From contig JAFVDH010000043.1 in the NCBI GenBank assembly GCA_017478515.1, positions 1 to 33,270 of the forward strand: 33,270 nt of DNA. Direction: 5' to 3'. The notes under the pieces were generated by a model, which saw nothing but the letters and a program-made list of their open reading frames with translations, had not been told where the DNA came from and ran no database searches. Every line of letters starts with the position of its first letter. The first letter of the stretch is position 1. Of this stretch, positions 22,392 through 32,930 are shown in pieces. Origin of the DNA: a bacterium. Lineage in GTDB: Bacteria; Cyanobacteriota; Vampirovibrionia; Gastranaerophilales; Gastranaerophilaceae. A program made the position numbers and the translations under genes.

Positions 22392-25300
22392 CTAGTCACC
22401 AAATGTTGTTGGTGTTTCGAAAAAGTTAATATTTAATAATTCAGAATCAATATCTGACAATGTACGTTTTGGAGCAGCCTTTCTCAAGTCATCCATATCG
22501 CTCATCAAATCAACTTCAACACCGTCTTTTTTAGCAACTGTAATATCCAAACCGATACTTTGTAATTCTCTTACAAGAACCTTAAATGATTCAGGGATAC
22601 CAGGTCTTGGAATATTGTCACCTTTAACGATTGATTCGTAAGCTCTGTTACGTCCGTTAACATCATCGGATTTAATTGTAAGCATTTCTTGAAGAGTGTA
22701 AGCTGCACCGTAAGCTTCAAGAGCCCAAACTTCCATTTCTCCGAATCTTTGTCCGCCGAATTGAGCTTTACCACCTAAAGGTTGTTGTGTTACCAATGAG
22801 TATGGGCCTGTAGAACGAGCGTGAATTTTATCGTCTACAAGGTGGACAAGTTTCAAGATATATGTTAATCCGACTGCTACAGGTTCATCAAATTGTTCAC
22901 CTGTACGTCCGTCTATCAATCTTACTTTACCGTCTTCGCCAACCCAATCACAGCCTGATTCTTTTATACCTCTTAAAAGTTCTGCTTTTGTTGCGATTTC
23001 TGATTGGTTTTCTCCGTATCTTTCGTCAAATGACGGTGCTTCGTAATAATTACCTGTCAAGTATGATGCTAAACCTAATAAGTGTTCATATGTTTGACCA
23101 ACGTTCATACGAGACGGAACACCAAGAGGGTTCAACACAACATCAATAGGAGTACCATCAGGTAAGAATGGCATATCTTCTTTTGGAAGAATTCTTGATA
23201 CGATACCTTTGTTACCGTGACGTCCTGAAAGTTTATCACCTACAGATACTTTACGTTTTTGAGCAATATATACTCTGATTACTGTATTTGCACCAGGTGG
23301 TAATTCATCACCTTTTTCTCTGTCAAATACCTTAACATCAAGTACTCTACCGCCTTCGCCGTGAGGAACTCTTAAAGAATTATCTTTTACGGCTCTTACT
23401 TTTTCTGCGAAGATTGCTCTTAACAGTTTTTCTTCAGGCGGATGTTCAGATTCACCTTTTGGAGTTACTTTACCTACAAGGATATCATCTGCATAAACTC
23501 TTGCCCCGATACGAACAATTCCTCTTTCATCCAAGTGTCTTAAAGCATCTTCAGAAACATTCGGAATTTCACGTGTAATTTCTTCAGGGCCAAGTTTTGT
23601 TTGTCTTGCGTCTATTTCTAATTTTTCAATGTGAACTGATGTAAATATATCATCGTGAACGCATCTTTCAGAAAGCAAGATAGCATCTTCGAAGTTATAT
23701 CCTTCCCAAGGCATATATGCTACAAGAACATTTTTACCTAAAGAAAGTTCACCACCGCATGTTGATGCACCATCAGCAAGAATATCACCTGCCTTAACCT
23801 TATCACCCTCTTTTACGATAGGTTTTTGGTTAATACAAGTATCTTGGTTACTTCTTACATATTTCATAAGTTGATATAGGTGAGGAACGTTATAAACATC
23901 TCTTACAACAATTTCTTCACCAACAACTCTTTCAACAGTACCGTCGCAATCAGATACGATAACCATACCTGAATCCTTAGCAACACGTCTTTCCATACCA
24001 GTACCAACAACAGGTCTTTGAGTAATCAAAAGAGGTACAGATTGACGTTGCATGTTTGAACCCATCAATGCACGGTTGGCGTCATCGTGTTCAATAAACG
24101 GAATCATTGATGTCGCAACTGAGATAATTTGAATAGGGCAAACACCGACGAAGTCAACTTTAGAAGATTCACACATGATGAATTCCGAACGATAACGAAC
24201 AGGAACATTAGCATCTTTAAATCTGTTATCTTTAGTAAGTTGAACATCGGCAGGAGCACAACGATAGTTTTCGTCTTCATCTGCTGTCATATAAACAACT
24301 TCATCTGTTACAACGCCGTCTTTAACAACGAAGAAAGGTGATTCGATGAAACCATAATCGTTAACTCTTGCGTGAGTAGCCAAAGAACCTATCAAACCTG
24401 CGTTAGGACCTTCGGGAGTTTCTATCGGACAAATACGTCCGTAGTGTGACGGGTGAATATCACGAACAGCAAATCCTGCTCTTTCTCTTTGTAAACCACC
24501 CGGCCCTAAAGCTGAAATACGTCTTTTGTGTGTCAATTCAGCCAAAGGATTAATTTGGTCCATGAATTGTGACAATTGAGAACTTCCAAAGAATTCTTTC
24601 AATGATGCCACAAGAGGTTTTGTATTCAATAAGTTCAACGGTGTTAATGTTTCACTGTCTTGAAGAGTCATTCTTTCTTTAACAATTCTTTCAATACGGC
24701 TTAAACCTACTCTGAATTGGTTTTGTAACAATTCGCCAACAGAGCGGATTCTTCTGTTACCTAAGTGGTCAATATCATCAACCGTTCCTTCATCATAAGT
24801 CAAATTGATTAAATATTCGATTGTTGTAACGATATCTTGAATAGTCAATGTTCTTTGAGACGCATGGATATTCAAGTTCAATTTTTTATTTAATTTATAA
24901 CGACCTACACGACCGATATCGTATTTCTTTTCATCAAAGAAACGAGCTTCAATAATTTGGCGTCCGCCTTGTGCAGATGCAGGGTCACCGGGTCTTAGTT
25001 TTTTGTAAACATCGATTAATGCATCATCAGTAGTTTCTGTTGTATCTTTTTCCAATGTTTTCTTTAAGAATTCAAAGTGAGTGAAAGATGCTTCCATTTC
25101 AGCAACAGATAAACCCATAGCCTTTAATAATGTAGTAGCCAAAATTTTTCTGTTTTTATCAATTTTAACGTGAATTAAATCGTTAGCATCTGTTTCAATC
25201 TTAATCCAAGCACCACGATTAGGAATGATTGTAGCATTGTACAAACGTTTACCTGTAGGTGAAACTTCTCTTTTGAAATAAACACCAGGAGAACGAACGA

Positions 25301-25703
25301 TTTGAGAAACGATAACACGTTCCGCACCGTTAACAATGAAAGTACCTTTATCGGTCATTGTAGGGATATCACCGATATAAACTTCTTGTTCTTTAATTTC
25401 CCCTGAATCACGGTTAACTAATCTAACCATTACACGTAATTGTTTTGCGTAAGTAGTATCGTGAATTCTTGCTTCTTCAATAGAATATTTTGCATTATCA
25501 AAAGTGTAATTTGGTAAAAAGTGTAATTCTAAACGTCCTGTATAGTCTTTAATAGGAGAGAAAGACAGCAATTCTTCTTTCAAACCCTCTTTTAAGAACC
25601 ATTCAAACGATTTTTTTTGCACTTCAATAAGATCAGGTAAATCATCCAATCTGGTACTAGGAATACCCATCGGAGTTACTCTTTTTGCGAATTTTGTCGA
25701 CAT
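22392..25703 (-). CDS. rpoB: RNA polymerase beta subunit
   Basis: A protein of 1103 aa, the beta subunit of the polymerase core. Clear signatures: [19 protein letters not shown] as [14 protein letters not shown]...YFKRE, the rifampicin-pocket segment [20 protein letters not shown] and [46 protein letters not shown], and the C-terminal [20 protein letters not shown]. The rifampicin pocket keeps the usual Asp, His and Ser residues, so no resistance change is apparent. Length fits the shorter cyanobacterial-type beta. It is the first gene of the rpoB-rpoC1-rpoC2 operon. No rplL lies upstream, unlike most bacteria but like cyanobacteria. Confidence 0.98.
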   Translation of the reverse strand: MSTKFAKRVTPMGIPSTRLDDLPDLIEVQKKSFEWFLKEGLKEELLSFSPIKDYTGRLELHFLPNYTFDNAKYSIEEARIHDTTYAKQLRVMVRLVNRDSGEIKEQEVYIGDIPTMTDKGTFIVNGAERVIVSQIVRSPGVYFKREVSPTGKRLYNATIIPNRGAWIKIETDANDLIHVKIDKNRKILATTLLKAMGLSVAEMEASFTHFEFLKKTLEKDTTETTDDALIDVYKKLRPGDPASAQGGRQIIEARFFDEKKYDIGRVGRYKLNKKLNLNIHASQRTLTIQDIVTTIEYLINLTYDEGTVDDIDHLGNRRIRSVGELLQNQFRVGLSRIERIVKERMTLQDSETLTPLNLLNTKPLVASLKEFFGSSQLSQFMDQINPLAELTHKRRISALGPGGLQRERAGFAVRDIHPSHYGRICPIETPEGPNAGLIGSLATHARVNDYGFIESPFFVVKDGVVTDEVVYMTADEDENYRCAPADVQLTKDNRFKDANVPVRYRSEFIMCESSKVDFVGVCPIQIISVATSMIPFIEHDDANRALMGSNMQRQSVPLLITQRPVVGTGMERRVAKDSGMVIVSDCDGTVERVVGEEIVVRDVYNVPHLYQLMKYVRSNQDTCINQKPIVKEGDKVKAGDILADGASTCGGELSLGKNVLVAYMPWEGYNFEDAILLSERCVHDDIFTSVHIEKLEIDARQTKLGPEEITREIPNVSEDALRHLDERGIVRIGARVYADDILVGKVTPKGESEHPPEEKLLRAIFAEKVRAVKDNSLRVPHGEGGRVLDVKVFDREKGDELPPGANTVIRVYIAQKRKVSVGDKLSGRHGNKGIVSRILPKEDMPFLPDGTPIDVVLNPLGVPSRMNVGQTYEHLLGLASYLTGNYYEAPSFDERYGENQSEIATKAELLRGIKESGCDWVGEDGKVRLIDGRTGEQFDEPVAVGLTYILKLVHLVDDKIHARSTGPYSLVTQQPLGGKAQFGGQRFGEMEVWALEAYGAAYTLQEMLTIKSDDVNGRNRAYESIVKGDNIPRPGIPESFKVLVRELQSIGLDITVAKKDGVEVDLMSDMDDLRKAAPKRTLSDIDSELLNINFFETPTTFGD

Positions 25704-26079
25704 TTATTAACCTCGCCTTTTTCTATATTATATTGTGTACGTACTATAAAAATTTATATATCTTAACATTTTTGTTACAGCCCGAGAGAGCATGTATTTT
25801 AATGGTACTACGTGAACATAATTAGTCAAGAAATCATGTAAAATTTACACTAAAAAATTTTTACAAAAATTTACAATCAATATAATAAGTTTACCAATTC
25901 CGCCTAAATTCAACATTTGACTGTCAAGTGGGTATATTGAACAAAAATAAAAGTTTTTAAGCATTACTAAAATTGTATTTTAGGTTTATTTTTGTAACTT
26001 TCGGAATTAAAATTTAAAAATTAAGATATAAAATTGTTTTATTAATATATACAATGTGATACAATTGATATTAAATAAC
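25704..26079. promoter_or_regulatory. divergent intergenic region rpoB / pilin-S74 gene
   Basis: Leftward, TATAAT (coding strand, 25727-25732) stands about 24 nt before the rpoB ATG, with ribosome binding site GGCGAGG, but without a good -35. A further TTGACT-N16-TACCAT lies at 25829-25802. Rightward, a perfect 11-bp palindrome TTGACTGTCAA (25917-25927) precedes TATATT (25934 region) and might be an operator. No ORF is supported in this 376-bp gap. Confidence 0.4.
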
Positions 26080-28041
26080 ATGTTCAAACTTTTATTAAAA
26101 TTAAAAAACAAAAATAAAAAAGCATTTACTATCGCAGAAATGACGGTAGTACTTTTGATTTTGTCAATAGTAATGGCGGCAATTCTGCCTGTAACAACCA
26201 ATAAGAAAACAAGCGGCTCAGGCGGAGGAAGTTCTGGCGGAGGAAGCTTATGGAAACTTGCAAGAAATAATACCGACATTTGGTTTGCATCACCGAGTTC
26301 AACGCAAAGTGTACTTACAGGTACATCACAAACTCCAGACTCCAACGGTAACGGAAGAATATACATAAACATTCCTGAAAGTACATCACGCTCTCAAATA
26401 GCAATGATGTATAACAATTCTACCGTAGGATACATTAAATTTAAAAGCGGTCATAACATGGGATTTGGCCCAAACCCATTTCCGTCTGCTGTTACAGGAA
26501 GTAACAACATAAGCATGGGAGAAAATTCTCTAATAAGTCTAACTTCTGGAAGCAGTAATGTAGGATTGGGAAACGGAGCTTTGAGAAGTGTAAACACAGG
26601 CGGAATTAATATTGCCATAGGGCCTCAAACACTTGGAAAAACAACTACAGCCAATCACAATATAGGTATCGGCTCAAATGCCTTATATAATAACACTACA
26701 GGACTGGATAATATTGCTGTCGGAGAAATTGCATTAACAACAAATTCAACAGGTAATTACAATGTAGGTCTTGGAAGATACGCACTTGCAAATTCAACAA
26801 GTACGGATAACACAGCCACAGGTCATCAGGCACTTTATAATAATAGTTCCGGTGCAGGAAATACGGCTTTTGGAGCTTATGCCGGGCTAAGTAATACAAC
26901 AGGAAGTAACAATACAAGTATCGGGTATCAAGCATATTATGCAAATGCCAAAACAGGTAATCAGAATATAGCTTTAGGATATCAGGCATTATACAGCGGA
27001 AACGGAGCAGGTTCAAATAACGTAGGTATCGGTTCAGAAACTTTAAGAATTCTGACAAGCGGAAGTTATAACAACATAGTTGGTCAAAGAGCAGGATATT
27101 CATTAACAACAGGTACAGGAAATACAAGTCTCGGAACTTATTCATTGTACAGCAATGCCGGAGGAAGTTATAACACAGGTATTGGATATAATGCCTGCGG
27201 AGTAATAACCGGAGGATATAAATCATGCTTTGGTTATAATTCAGGAAACACAACAATACCAAACGGATTTACAACAAATAACAATACCGTTGAAACAATT
27301 GTAGGTTCTGGTGCAGGAAATATATTTCTGCACGCAGGAAGTGTATACGTCGAAACAGGTGCTGACAATAAAGATAGCGGTACTGGAGCCTCTTTTAGAA
27401 CAGCAGGCAACATCACTGCAAATTCAAACATAACTGCGGGAACTTATTTAACAACAGGCTCATATGCCGTTATCGGCACATATGCCAATGTCGGTACAAA
27501 CTTAGCAGTCGGAACACATACTTATACTAATTACCTGTATACAAACGAAATAAGAAACAGAACCTCTCCGGGCTCAACTAACACTATCATTTACGGTACA
27601 TTATACGGACAAATGCATATCATTTCCGATAAAAGACTTAAAAATATTGAGGGTTTTGCAAATACAGGACTTGCAGAAGTCAAAAAACTTGACATATACA
27701 AATACACATACAAAAATGACCCTGAAACACAAAAAATAGGACTTATAGCTCAGGATGTCGAAAAAGTTATTCCTTTTGCGGTAAAAAAAGGCAATGACGG
27801 ATATCTGTCAATATCTCAGGAAAATATTATATATACAATGTTCAATGCTATAAAAGATTTGGACAAATTATATGAAAGTTTAAAATCTAAATTCCAAGAT
27901 TATATAGTAAGACTAAACCTTGCAGAAGATAGAATTAATGCGTTAATAGAAGTTAATCGTGACTTGTCAAAACGTATTGATGATTTAGAAAAACGTGTTA
28001 ATACATTGGAAAAAGAATGTAAATGCAAATGCAAACAATAA
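26080..28041 (+). CDS. type IV pilin-like / YadA-like beta-roll / S74 chaperone fusion
   Basis: A protein of 653 aa with three unrelated parts. The N-terminus is a class III/type IV prepilin signal: KKAFTIAEMTVVLLILSIVM, predicted cleavage A15/F16, with E20 as the mature E5, followed by a Gly/Ser linker (SGSGGGSSGGGS). Residues about 115-400 are repeats of roughly 22-24 residues with GxxNxxxGxxAL (e.g. NIGIGSNALYNNTTG, NTAFGAYAGLSNTTG), like trimeric YadA/Hia-type beta-roll heads. Residues about 514-600 are an S74 intramolecular chaperone (S516-DKRLKN, KIGLIAQDVEKVIP), known from phage tail spikes and self-cleaving before or at the Ser-Asp. The end is a coiled coil with CKCKCKQ. ATG 26080 is preferred over GTG 26056 because it gives a normal short prepilin leader. 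A surface adhesin is likely. Confidence 0.85.
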   Translation: MFKLLLKLKNKNKKAFTIAEMTVVLLILSIVMAAILPVTTNKKTSGSGGGSSGGGSLWKLARNNTDIWFASPSSTQSVLTGTSQTPDSNGNGRIYINIPESTSRSQIAMMYNNSTVGYIKFKSGHNMGFGPNPFPSAVTGSNNISMGENSLISLTSGSSNVGLGNGALRSVNTGGINIAIGPQTLGKTTTANHNIGIGSNALYNNTTGLDNIAVGEIALTTNSTGNYNVGLGRYALANSTSTDNTATGHQALYNNSSGAGNTAFGAYAGLSNTTGSNNTSIGYQAYYANAKTGNQNIALGYQALYSGNGAGSNNVGIGSETLRILTSGSYNNIVGQRAGYSLTTGTGNTSLGTYSLYSNAGGSYNTGIGYNACGVITGGYKSCFGYNSGNTTIPNGFTTNNNTVETIVGSGAGNIFLHAGSVYVETGADNKDSGTGASFRTAGNITANSNITAGTYLTTGSYAVIGTYANVGTNLAVGTHTYTNYLYTNEIRNRTSPGSTNTIIYGTLYGQMHIISDKRLKNIEGFANTGLAEVKKLDIYKYTYKNDPETQKIGLIAQDVEKVIPFAVKKGNDGYLSISQENIIYTMFNAIKDLDKLYESLKSKFQDYIVRLNLAEDRINALIEVNRDLSKRIDDLEKRVNTLEKECKCKCKQ

Positions 28042-28131
28042 TACTTCGTTTATATTGACTTTGCATAGGATTTAAATTGAAAATATATTGAGAGAAAACA
28101 AATAAAAATTTTAAATAGGAAAGAGGAAACA

Positions 28132-28569
28132 ATGACAGGAAAAAGAATAGTTATAGGCTGCGACCATGGCGGTTTGAACCTAAAAAACAAAGTTATAGAG
28201 CATCTAAAAGAATTGGATTACGAAGTAGAAGATGTGGGAACATATACATTTGAGTCTTGCGACTATCCAATATATGCCAAAAAAGTAGCACATAAAGTTG
28301 CAGATGGTGAATATGAAAAAGGAATAATAATTTGCGGAACAGGAATAGGCGTTTCTATAGTCGCAAACAAAATAAAGGGAATAAGAGCGTCATTATGCGG
28401 AGATACATTCTCTGCAAAAGCAACCCGCCAGCATAATAATTCAAACATTTTATGCATGGGTGAAAGAGTAACAGGTCAAGGCTTAGCACTCGATATTGTA
28501 GATATATGGTTGACAACAGAATACGAGGGCGGACGCCATCAAAAAAGAATTGATATGATGGAGGACTAA
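28132..28569 (+). CDS. rpiB: ribose-5-phosphate isomerase B
   Basis: A protein of 145 aa that interconverts ribose 5-phosphate and ribulose 5-phosphate in the pentose phosphate pathway. Signatures: GCDHGGLNLK (9-18), catalytic Cys in CGTGIGVSIVANK (C68), and the phosphate-binding RQHNNSNILCMG (99-110). Length is typical for RpiB/LacAB. The ribosome binding site AGAGGA is 5 nt before the ATG. Its stop codon abuts the rsfS start, and the GGAGG inside its last codons serves that gene, so the two are translationally coupled. Confidence 0.96.
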   Translation: MTGKRIVIGCDHGGLNLKNKVIEHLKELDYEVEDVGTYTFESCDYPIYAKKVAHKVADGEYEKGIIICGTGIGVSIVANKIKGIRASLCGDTFSAKATRQHNNSNILCMGERVTGQGLALDIVDIWLTTEYEGGRHQKRIDMMED

Positions 28570-28974
28570 ATGACAGAAGATATTTCTACAAAAAAATTTG
28601 CCTCTGTTACAGCAAGAATTCTTGATGATAAATTAGCAAAAAATATTGTAATTTTAGATATAAGTCAAGTATCTTCACTTGCAGACTTCTTTGTTATAGC
28701 ATCAGGCGACTCTCCAACACAGGTCAAAGCCATGACAGAAACTTTACAGGATAGAATTAAAACTCTTTTCAAAAGACTTCCGAAAGGAGTGGAAAGAGAT
28801 ATGAAAAACAGATGGAATCTTGTGGATTTTGGAGATGTAATTGTTCATATTCTTCACAGAGAAGAAAGAGAAACTTATATGATAGAAAAATTCTGGAATC
28901 ATGCGTTCAGTATTCCTGAAGAGCAATGGAAAGAGGACTCCGAAGAATATTCGGAATACAAAGAACTTAATTAA
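28570..28974 (+). CDS. rsfS: ribosomal silencing factor RsfS
   Basis: A protein of 134 aa in the RsfS/Iojap family, which binds ribosomal protein uL14 and blocks subunit joining when nutrients are low. Family motifs are clear: ILDISQVSSLADFFVIASGD split as ILDISQVSSL and ADFFVIASGDS, TQVKAMTE, NRWNLVDFGDVIVHIL, and ERETYMIEKFW (typical R-x-x-Y-x-L-E-x-L/F-W). The short tail after the tryptophan is Glu/Ser/Tyr-rich. In many bacteria rsfS follows nadD; here it follows rpiB directly. Confidence 0.95.
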   Translation: MTEDISTKKFASVTARILDDKLAKNIVILDISQVSSLADFFVIASGDSPTQVKAMTETLQDRIKTLFKRLPKGVERDMKNRWNLVDFGDVIVHILHREERETYMIEKFWNHAFSIPEEQWKEDSEEYSEYKELN

Positions 28975-29033
28975 AATTCCACTAAATATATTATTTAATG
29001 CGAATATAATTAATATAAACTGATATTAATAAT

Positions 29034-29067
29034 TTGCTAAAATAAAATTATAGGGTAAAATTTAAGT
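29034..29067 (+). promoter_or_regulatory. promoter for a leaderless TPR transcript
   Basis: TTGCTA (29034-29039), 16 bp, TAAAAT (29056-29061), then only 6 nt to the ATG at 29068, with no Shine-Dalgarno between. Transcription would start at the ATG itself. Confidence 0.5.
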
Positions 29068-30141
29068 ATGGTAGAAATGAATGATATTACACAACAAATA
29101 AACGAAACCATTATGAAAATGGCTATGGAGCCGACAAATCCTGACCATTATCATACTTTAGCAAATTTATACGCATTAGATGATAATTTTGATAAAGTTG
29201 CATCTGTTTATGAAAGTTTGCTGAGTATACAGCCTAATGATGTTAACGCTCTGCTTAATTTAGGAAGTATCTATTTTTACAGTAAGGATTTCCGTAAAGC
29301 GTTGAGTTATTACAACAAAGCACTTGATGTAAATCCTACAAATTATCTTGTTTATTATAACCTTGGAAATGCTTACGCAGAACTTAAGAATTTTTCTAAA
29401 TCGCTTCGTTACTACAACAGAGCATTAGATTTTAACACCAAATCACCTGATATTTATAATGCAATTGCAATGCTGTATCATGATTTTGAAGACTATGTAG
29501 AGGCAAAAGCTTATTATGAAAAAGCTCTTTCAATAGATCCGAATAACTTAACAGCAAACGTTGATTTAGGTAATGTTAACTTTAAATTATTCGACTACGA
29601 AACAGCATTATATCACTATTTAAAAGTATATGAAGTTGCACCGGAAAATAAAACAGTAACAATTTGTTTGGCAAATACATATTCTTTATTAAAAAATGCT
29701 GAAAAAACATGGGAATTCTTCGAACTTTCACTAAATCTTCCGGGAGATAACTATAAAACGTATATCTGCTATGCGATTGCTAAATCTGATTTTAAAGATT
29801 ATGACGGAGCAATTGAGATTTATAACAGAGCTATTGAATATAATCCTAAAGAAAAAAATGCATATATTCTTTTAGGCAACTTGTATTCTAATCTTGGCAA
29901 GTATAAAGAAGCCATTGAATCATATGAAAAAGCATTAAACTTAAATGAATACGATACAAGCACAAGAGTTCTTCTTGCAAATACTTATTATATGGATGAC
30001 AGAATAGAAGATGCTTTAAGAGCGTATAGATATGTTTCAAACTTAGAACCGGAAAACGATGAATATAAACTGGTTTATATTAACTTGCTGGAAGACTATA
30101 TAGTAGAAAAAAGAGCCGGAGAATTATTGGAACATGTATAA
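29068..30141 (+). CDS. TPR-repeat protein
   Basis: A protein of 357 aa made almost wholly of about nine tetratricopeptide repeats. Examples: AEL...FSKSLRYYNRALDFN, YVEAKAYYEKALSIDPNN, YDGAIEIYNRAIEYNPKEKN and YKEAIESYEKALNLN, each followed by the usual A/G-L-x-x-x-Y/N helix A. Such domains hold protein complexes together. There is no signal peptide, membrane segment or catalytic part, so its partner is unknown. ATG 29068 is preferred because the -10 box sits 6 nt before it; ATG 29077 is an alternative. Its end overlaps the next gene by 8 bp. Confidence 0.88.
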   Translation: MVEMNDITQQINETIMKMAMEPTNPDHYHTLANLYALDDNFDKVASVYESLLSIQPNDVNALLNLGSIYFYSKDFRKALSYYNKALDVNPTNYLVYYNLGNAYAELKNFSKSLRYYNRALDFNTKSPDIYNAIAMLYHDFEDYVEAKAYYEKALSIDPNNLTANVDLGNVNFKLFDYETALYHYLKVYEVAPENKTVTICLANTYSLLKNAEKTWEFFELSLNLPGDNYKTYICYAIAKSDFKDYDGAIEIYNRAIEYNPKEKNAYILLGNLYSNLGKYKEAIESYEKALNLNEYDTSTRVLLANTYYMDDRIEDALRAYRYVSNLEPENDEYKLVYINLLEDYIVEKRAGELLEHV

Positions 30142-30562
30142 TAACAATAATTACAGATTAAACCCTGATAAACCATATTTTATGGAAAAACTTGTTTCTG
30201 CACTAAGCTATTTATCAATGGGGTTTGTAGGTTTTATATATATTATAATTATGGTTTTGACCAAAAGAAATATTAAACCGTTTTTAAAATATCATATATT
30301 TCAATCTATATTTATTTCTATAGGATATTATCTGCTCTGTGTATTTACAGGATTAATATGCAATATCCTTTTGTTTATACCGTTTATAAACAAAATAACA
30401 ACAATGATTATTTACTATTTAACAATAGATATTGTATTTGGATTTTCATTTATCGGAATGTGCTGCTATGCAGTGTTATTCTATTTAATCATAACCTCCT
30501 TACAGGGCAAATACTCTTACATTCCCTGGGTTTCTGATATTATAAAAATGAATGTGAGATAA
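30134..30562 (+). CDS. Tic20/DUF4870-like small membrane protein
   Basis: A protein of 142 aa with four predicted membrane helices (about 23-45, 55-80, 84-100, 105-128). The layout EKLVSALSYLSMGFVGFIYI, then FLKYHIFQSIFISIGYY, and the C-terminal YSYIPWVSDII resembles the Tic20 family of cyanobacteria and plastids and the related DUF4870 proteins. Cyanobacterial homologues have no settled function. The N-terminus is Asn/Tyr-rich and cytoplasmic. It overlaps the TPR gene by 8 bp and metY starts 3 bp after it, so the three form one operon. Family assignment is by pattern only. Confidence 0.65.
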   Translation: MYNNNNYRLNPDKPYFMEKLVSALSYLSMGFVGFIYIIIMVLTKRNIKPFLKYHIFQSIFISIGYYLLCVFTGLICNILLFIPFINKITTMIIYYLTIDIVFGFSFIGMCCYAVLFYLIITSLQGKYSYIPWVSDIIKMNVR

Positions 30563-30565
30563 AAA

Positions 30566-31831
30566 ATGAAATTTGATACAATATGCGTTCAAGGTTCACA
30601 TAAACCTGAAAACAATAAAAATACTCCGCCTGTACCTATATACCAAACAACCGCATTTAGTTTTGAAAGTGTACAGTATTCGGCAGATTTGTTTGATTTA
30701 AAAGCCGAAGGAGATATTTATACAAGATTATCGAACCCGACAACACAGGTTTTGGAAGAAAGACTTGCGGCAATAGAGGGCGGAATAGGGGCATTATGCG
30801 TGGCCTCAGGACAATCCGCATCAACTATTGCTCTCTTAAATATTCTTAAATCCGGAGACGAAATCATCGCATCTTCAAATATGTACGGCGGAACTATTAA
30901 TTTAATTGACGTAACCTTAAGAAAATTGGGAATAAAAGTAAACCTTGTCTGCTCAGAAAAAATAGAAGATTTTGAACATTATATTAATGAAAAAACAAAA
31001 TGTATTTTTGCAGAAGTTTTAAATAATCCGTCACTAAGAATTTTGGACATAGAGAAACTTTCAAAGTTGGCACATAAATACGAAATTCCGCTAATAGTTG
31101 ATAATACAATACCAACACCATATCTTTGCCAACCGATAAAATATGGTGCGGATATAGTTGTTCACTCATTAACAAAATATGTTTGCGGACATGGTACATG
31201 TATGGGCGGAGTTATAGTTGATAGCGGTAATTTTGATTGGGAAAAATCAGGAAAATTTCCTGAACTTACAGAACCCGATGAAAGCTATCACGGAATAAAA
31301 TATGTTGAAAATTTCGGAAAATCAGCATATATAGTTAAAGCCAGAGCCCAAATAATAAGAGATTTGGGCTGCTGTATAAGCCCGTTCAATTCATTTTTGA
31401 TATTGCAAGGTTTGGAAACATTATCCTTAAGAATGGAAAAAGTTTCTAAAACAGCATTGCAAGTTGCTGAATATTTAAAAAACCATAAAAATGTAACCTG
31501 GGTTAACTATCCGAAACTCAAAGACGATAAATATTATGATTTAGCAGAAAAATACTTGCCAAAAGGGGCCTCATCAATAGTAAGCTTTGGAATAAAGGGC
31601 GGAAAAGAACAAGGAACAAAATTTATTGAAAGCGTAAAACTTTTAATCCATGCAACAAATATAGGCGATAGCCGTTCAATAATAACCTATCCCGCACTAA
31701 CAACACACAGACAATTAACCGCCGAACAAATGAAAGAATGCGGAATTGGCGAAGATTTTATGAGAATATCTGTGGGTTTGGAAGATGTTGAAGATATTAT
31801 TGCAGATTTAGATAATGCATTAAACTTCTAA
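30566..31831 (+). CDS. metY: O-acetylhomoserine sulfhydrylase family PLP enzyme
   Basis: A PLP-dependent Cys/Met-metabolism enzyme of 421 aa. Best fit is MetY, which joins O-acetylhomoserine and sulfide to homocysteine. Motifs: N-terminal YQTTAFSFES, IYTRLSNPTTQVLEERLAAI (51-70), ASGQSAS (80-86), VDNTIPTPYLCQPIKYGADI with D179 pairing with the PLP ring nitrogen, and HSLTKYVCGHG with Schiff-base K204. The long insert (SGKFPELTEPDESYHG) and length of about 420 aa distinguish MetY from shorter MetB/MetC. A sulfur source is not identifiable from the window. The Shine-Dalgarno is weak, and it probably depends on the upstream operon. Confidence 0.92.
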   Translation: MKFDTICVQGSHKPENNKNTPPVPIYQTTAFSFESVQYSADLFDLKAEGDIYTRLSNPTTQVLEERLAAIEGGIGALCVASGQSASTIALLNILKSGDEIIASSNMYGGTINLIDVTLRKLGIKVNLVCSEKIEDFEHYINEKTKCIFAEVLNNPSLRILDIEKLSKLAHKYEIPLIVDNTIPTPYLCQPIKYGADIVVHSLTKYVCGHGTCMGGVIVDSGNFDWEKSGKFPELTEPDESYHGIKYVENFGKSAYIVKARAQIIRDLGCCISPFNSFLILQGLETLSLRMEKVSKTALQVAEYLKNHKNVTWVNYPKLKDDKYYDLAEKYLPKGASSIVSFGIKGGKEQGTKFIESVKLLIHATNIGDSRSIITYPALTTHRQLTAEQMKECGIGEDFMRISVGLEDVEDIIADLDNALNF

Positions 31832-31864
31832 TTTTTTTCTTTATCCAATTCTATAGTTTTAGAT

Positions 31865-32896
31865 TTAACTTTGTTTTAATTTGTCAGCGTTTTTCATTTT
31901 GCCGTCAACAGTTACGTTAGAATATGTTTTGCCATCTTTGTGATAGTTGCCTTTATAATCTTCAACGTATTTTTCAACTTGACCGTAATCTTTGTTAGCC
32001 AGATTATTAAGACTGCTTTTATCGGCAATTTCTATATTTTTTTCAAAAGCAACATCTACTACTTCATCAGCAAGTTCAAGAGCCTCATAACCAATATATT
32101 TTCCAACTGCAAGATGTACAGCTCCTACCACATCTTTTACTATTTTTGCTGTAGATTTACTAATATTACAATCAAAATCTCCTTGTGATATATATTCATT
32201 TACATTCATTTTTTGTAAATCATTACTATAATCAATCATTTCATCAGCAACTTCTGTCGCATCTTGAGCCACACCCGTTGCCTCAGAAAGTTTAGCAGCC
32301 ATGTTATCAATATCAGAAGCATCTAAATTTACAGTTACATCTTTTCTGTTATTTAATCGATTTGAAAGAGTATTATTAATATTATCTAAAGATTTCATTT
32401 CAGATTTCTCAGACGAAGATAAATTTTGTCCGTTTTTCTCTTTATTAGATAATTCTTCCAGCCTTTTATTATTTGATTCTATTTGGTTTTTTAGATTATT
32501 TATTTCATTCTCTTCTTTTTTCAAAGCCTGTTCATTATATTTTTTAACTTCTTCACATTCACTTGTTAAATTTTCAGCTATAAAAGAAACTTCCGCTTTA
32601 GATTTTCCTACATTTTGTATACTGGTATCCGCCATTTCAAGTAACTTTCTTGACATCTCTGCAAGATTTGCACCATTTTCTTTCATAGATGTAACTTCAT
32701 CTTTAGCTTCATTAACATCACTTGCATCATCAGTAATTATCATCTCAGGAGAATCATCCGATACATTTGTAACACCATATGATTTTGTTTGTTCATTTAC
32801 AGAAGAAGTTTTATTGTTATTATTTAATTCATTTGAAACATTATTCTTTTTAACATTAGAATTAATAACTGCATTTTGACTGTTAATTGTTGTCAT
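31865..32896 (-). CDS. coiled-coil protein with sigma-28-like promoter (unknown family)
   Basis: A protein of 343 aa. The N-terminal 55 residues are Asn/Ser/Lys-rich and disordered (MTTINSQNAVINSNVKKNN). A long coiled coil follows (about 65-205: LAEMSRKLLEMADTSI, QALKKEENEINNLKNQIESN, NRLNNRK). A helical region with alternating hydrophobics comes next (TAKIVKDVVGAVHLAVGKYI), and the tail is basic. It has no signal peptide. Sequence similarity to the paralogues at 8955 and 12560 is not apparent, but the upstream regulatory module is shared. The ATG at 32896 is fixed by AGGAG 6-7 nt upstream; the frame extends to 32977 but that part lies in the promoter repeats. Not recognised. Confidence 0.75.
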   Translation of the reverse strand: MTTINSQNAVINSNVKKNNVSNELNNNNKTSSVNEQTKSYGVTNVSDDSPEMIITDDASDVNEAKDEVTSMKENGANLAEMSRKLLEMADTSIQNVGKSKAEVSFIAENLTSECEEVKKYNEQALKKEENEINNLKNQIESNNKRLEELSNKEKNGQNLSSSEKSEMKSLDNINNTLSNRLNNRKDVTVNLDASDIDNMAAKLSEATGVAQDATEVADEMIDYSNDLQKMNVNEYISQGDFDCNISKSTAKIVKDVVGAVHLAVGKYIGYEALELADEVVDVAFEKNIEIADKSSLNNLANKDYGQVEKYVEDYKGNYHKDGKTYSNVTVDGKMKNADKLKQS

Positions 32897-32930
32897 AAAA
32901 ATACTCCTATTATTGTATTTAGTAATATTT

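Noticed and set aside
26500..27250. Non-coding tandem repeat or CRISPR-like array
   Set aside because: The periodicity is at protein level (beta-roll repeats) with variable DNA; no constant repeats with unique spacers occur anywhere in the window.
26696..27262. 188-codon - strand frame inside the pilin/S74 gene
   Set aside because: Its Leu/Tyr/Arg-rich composition simply mirrors the repeated Gly/Asn/Ser codons of the + strand gene.
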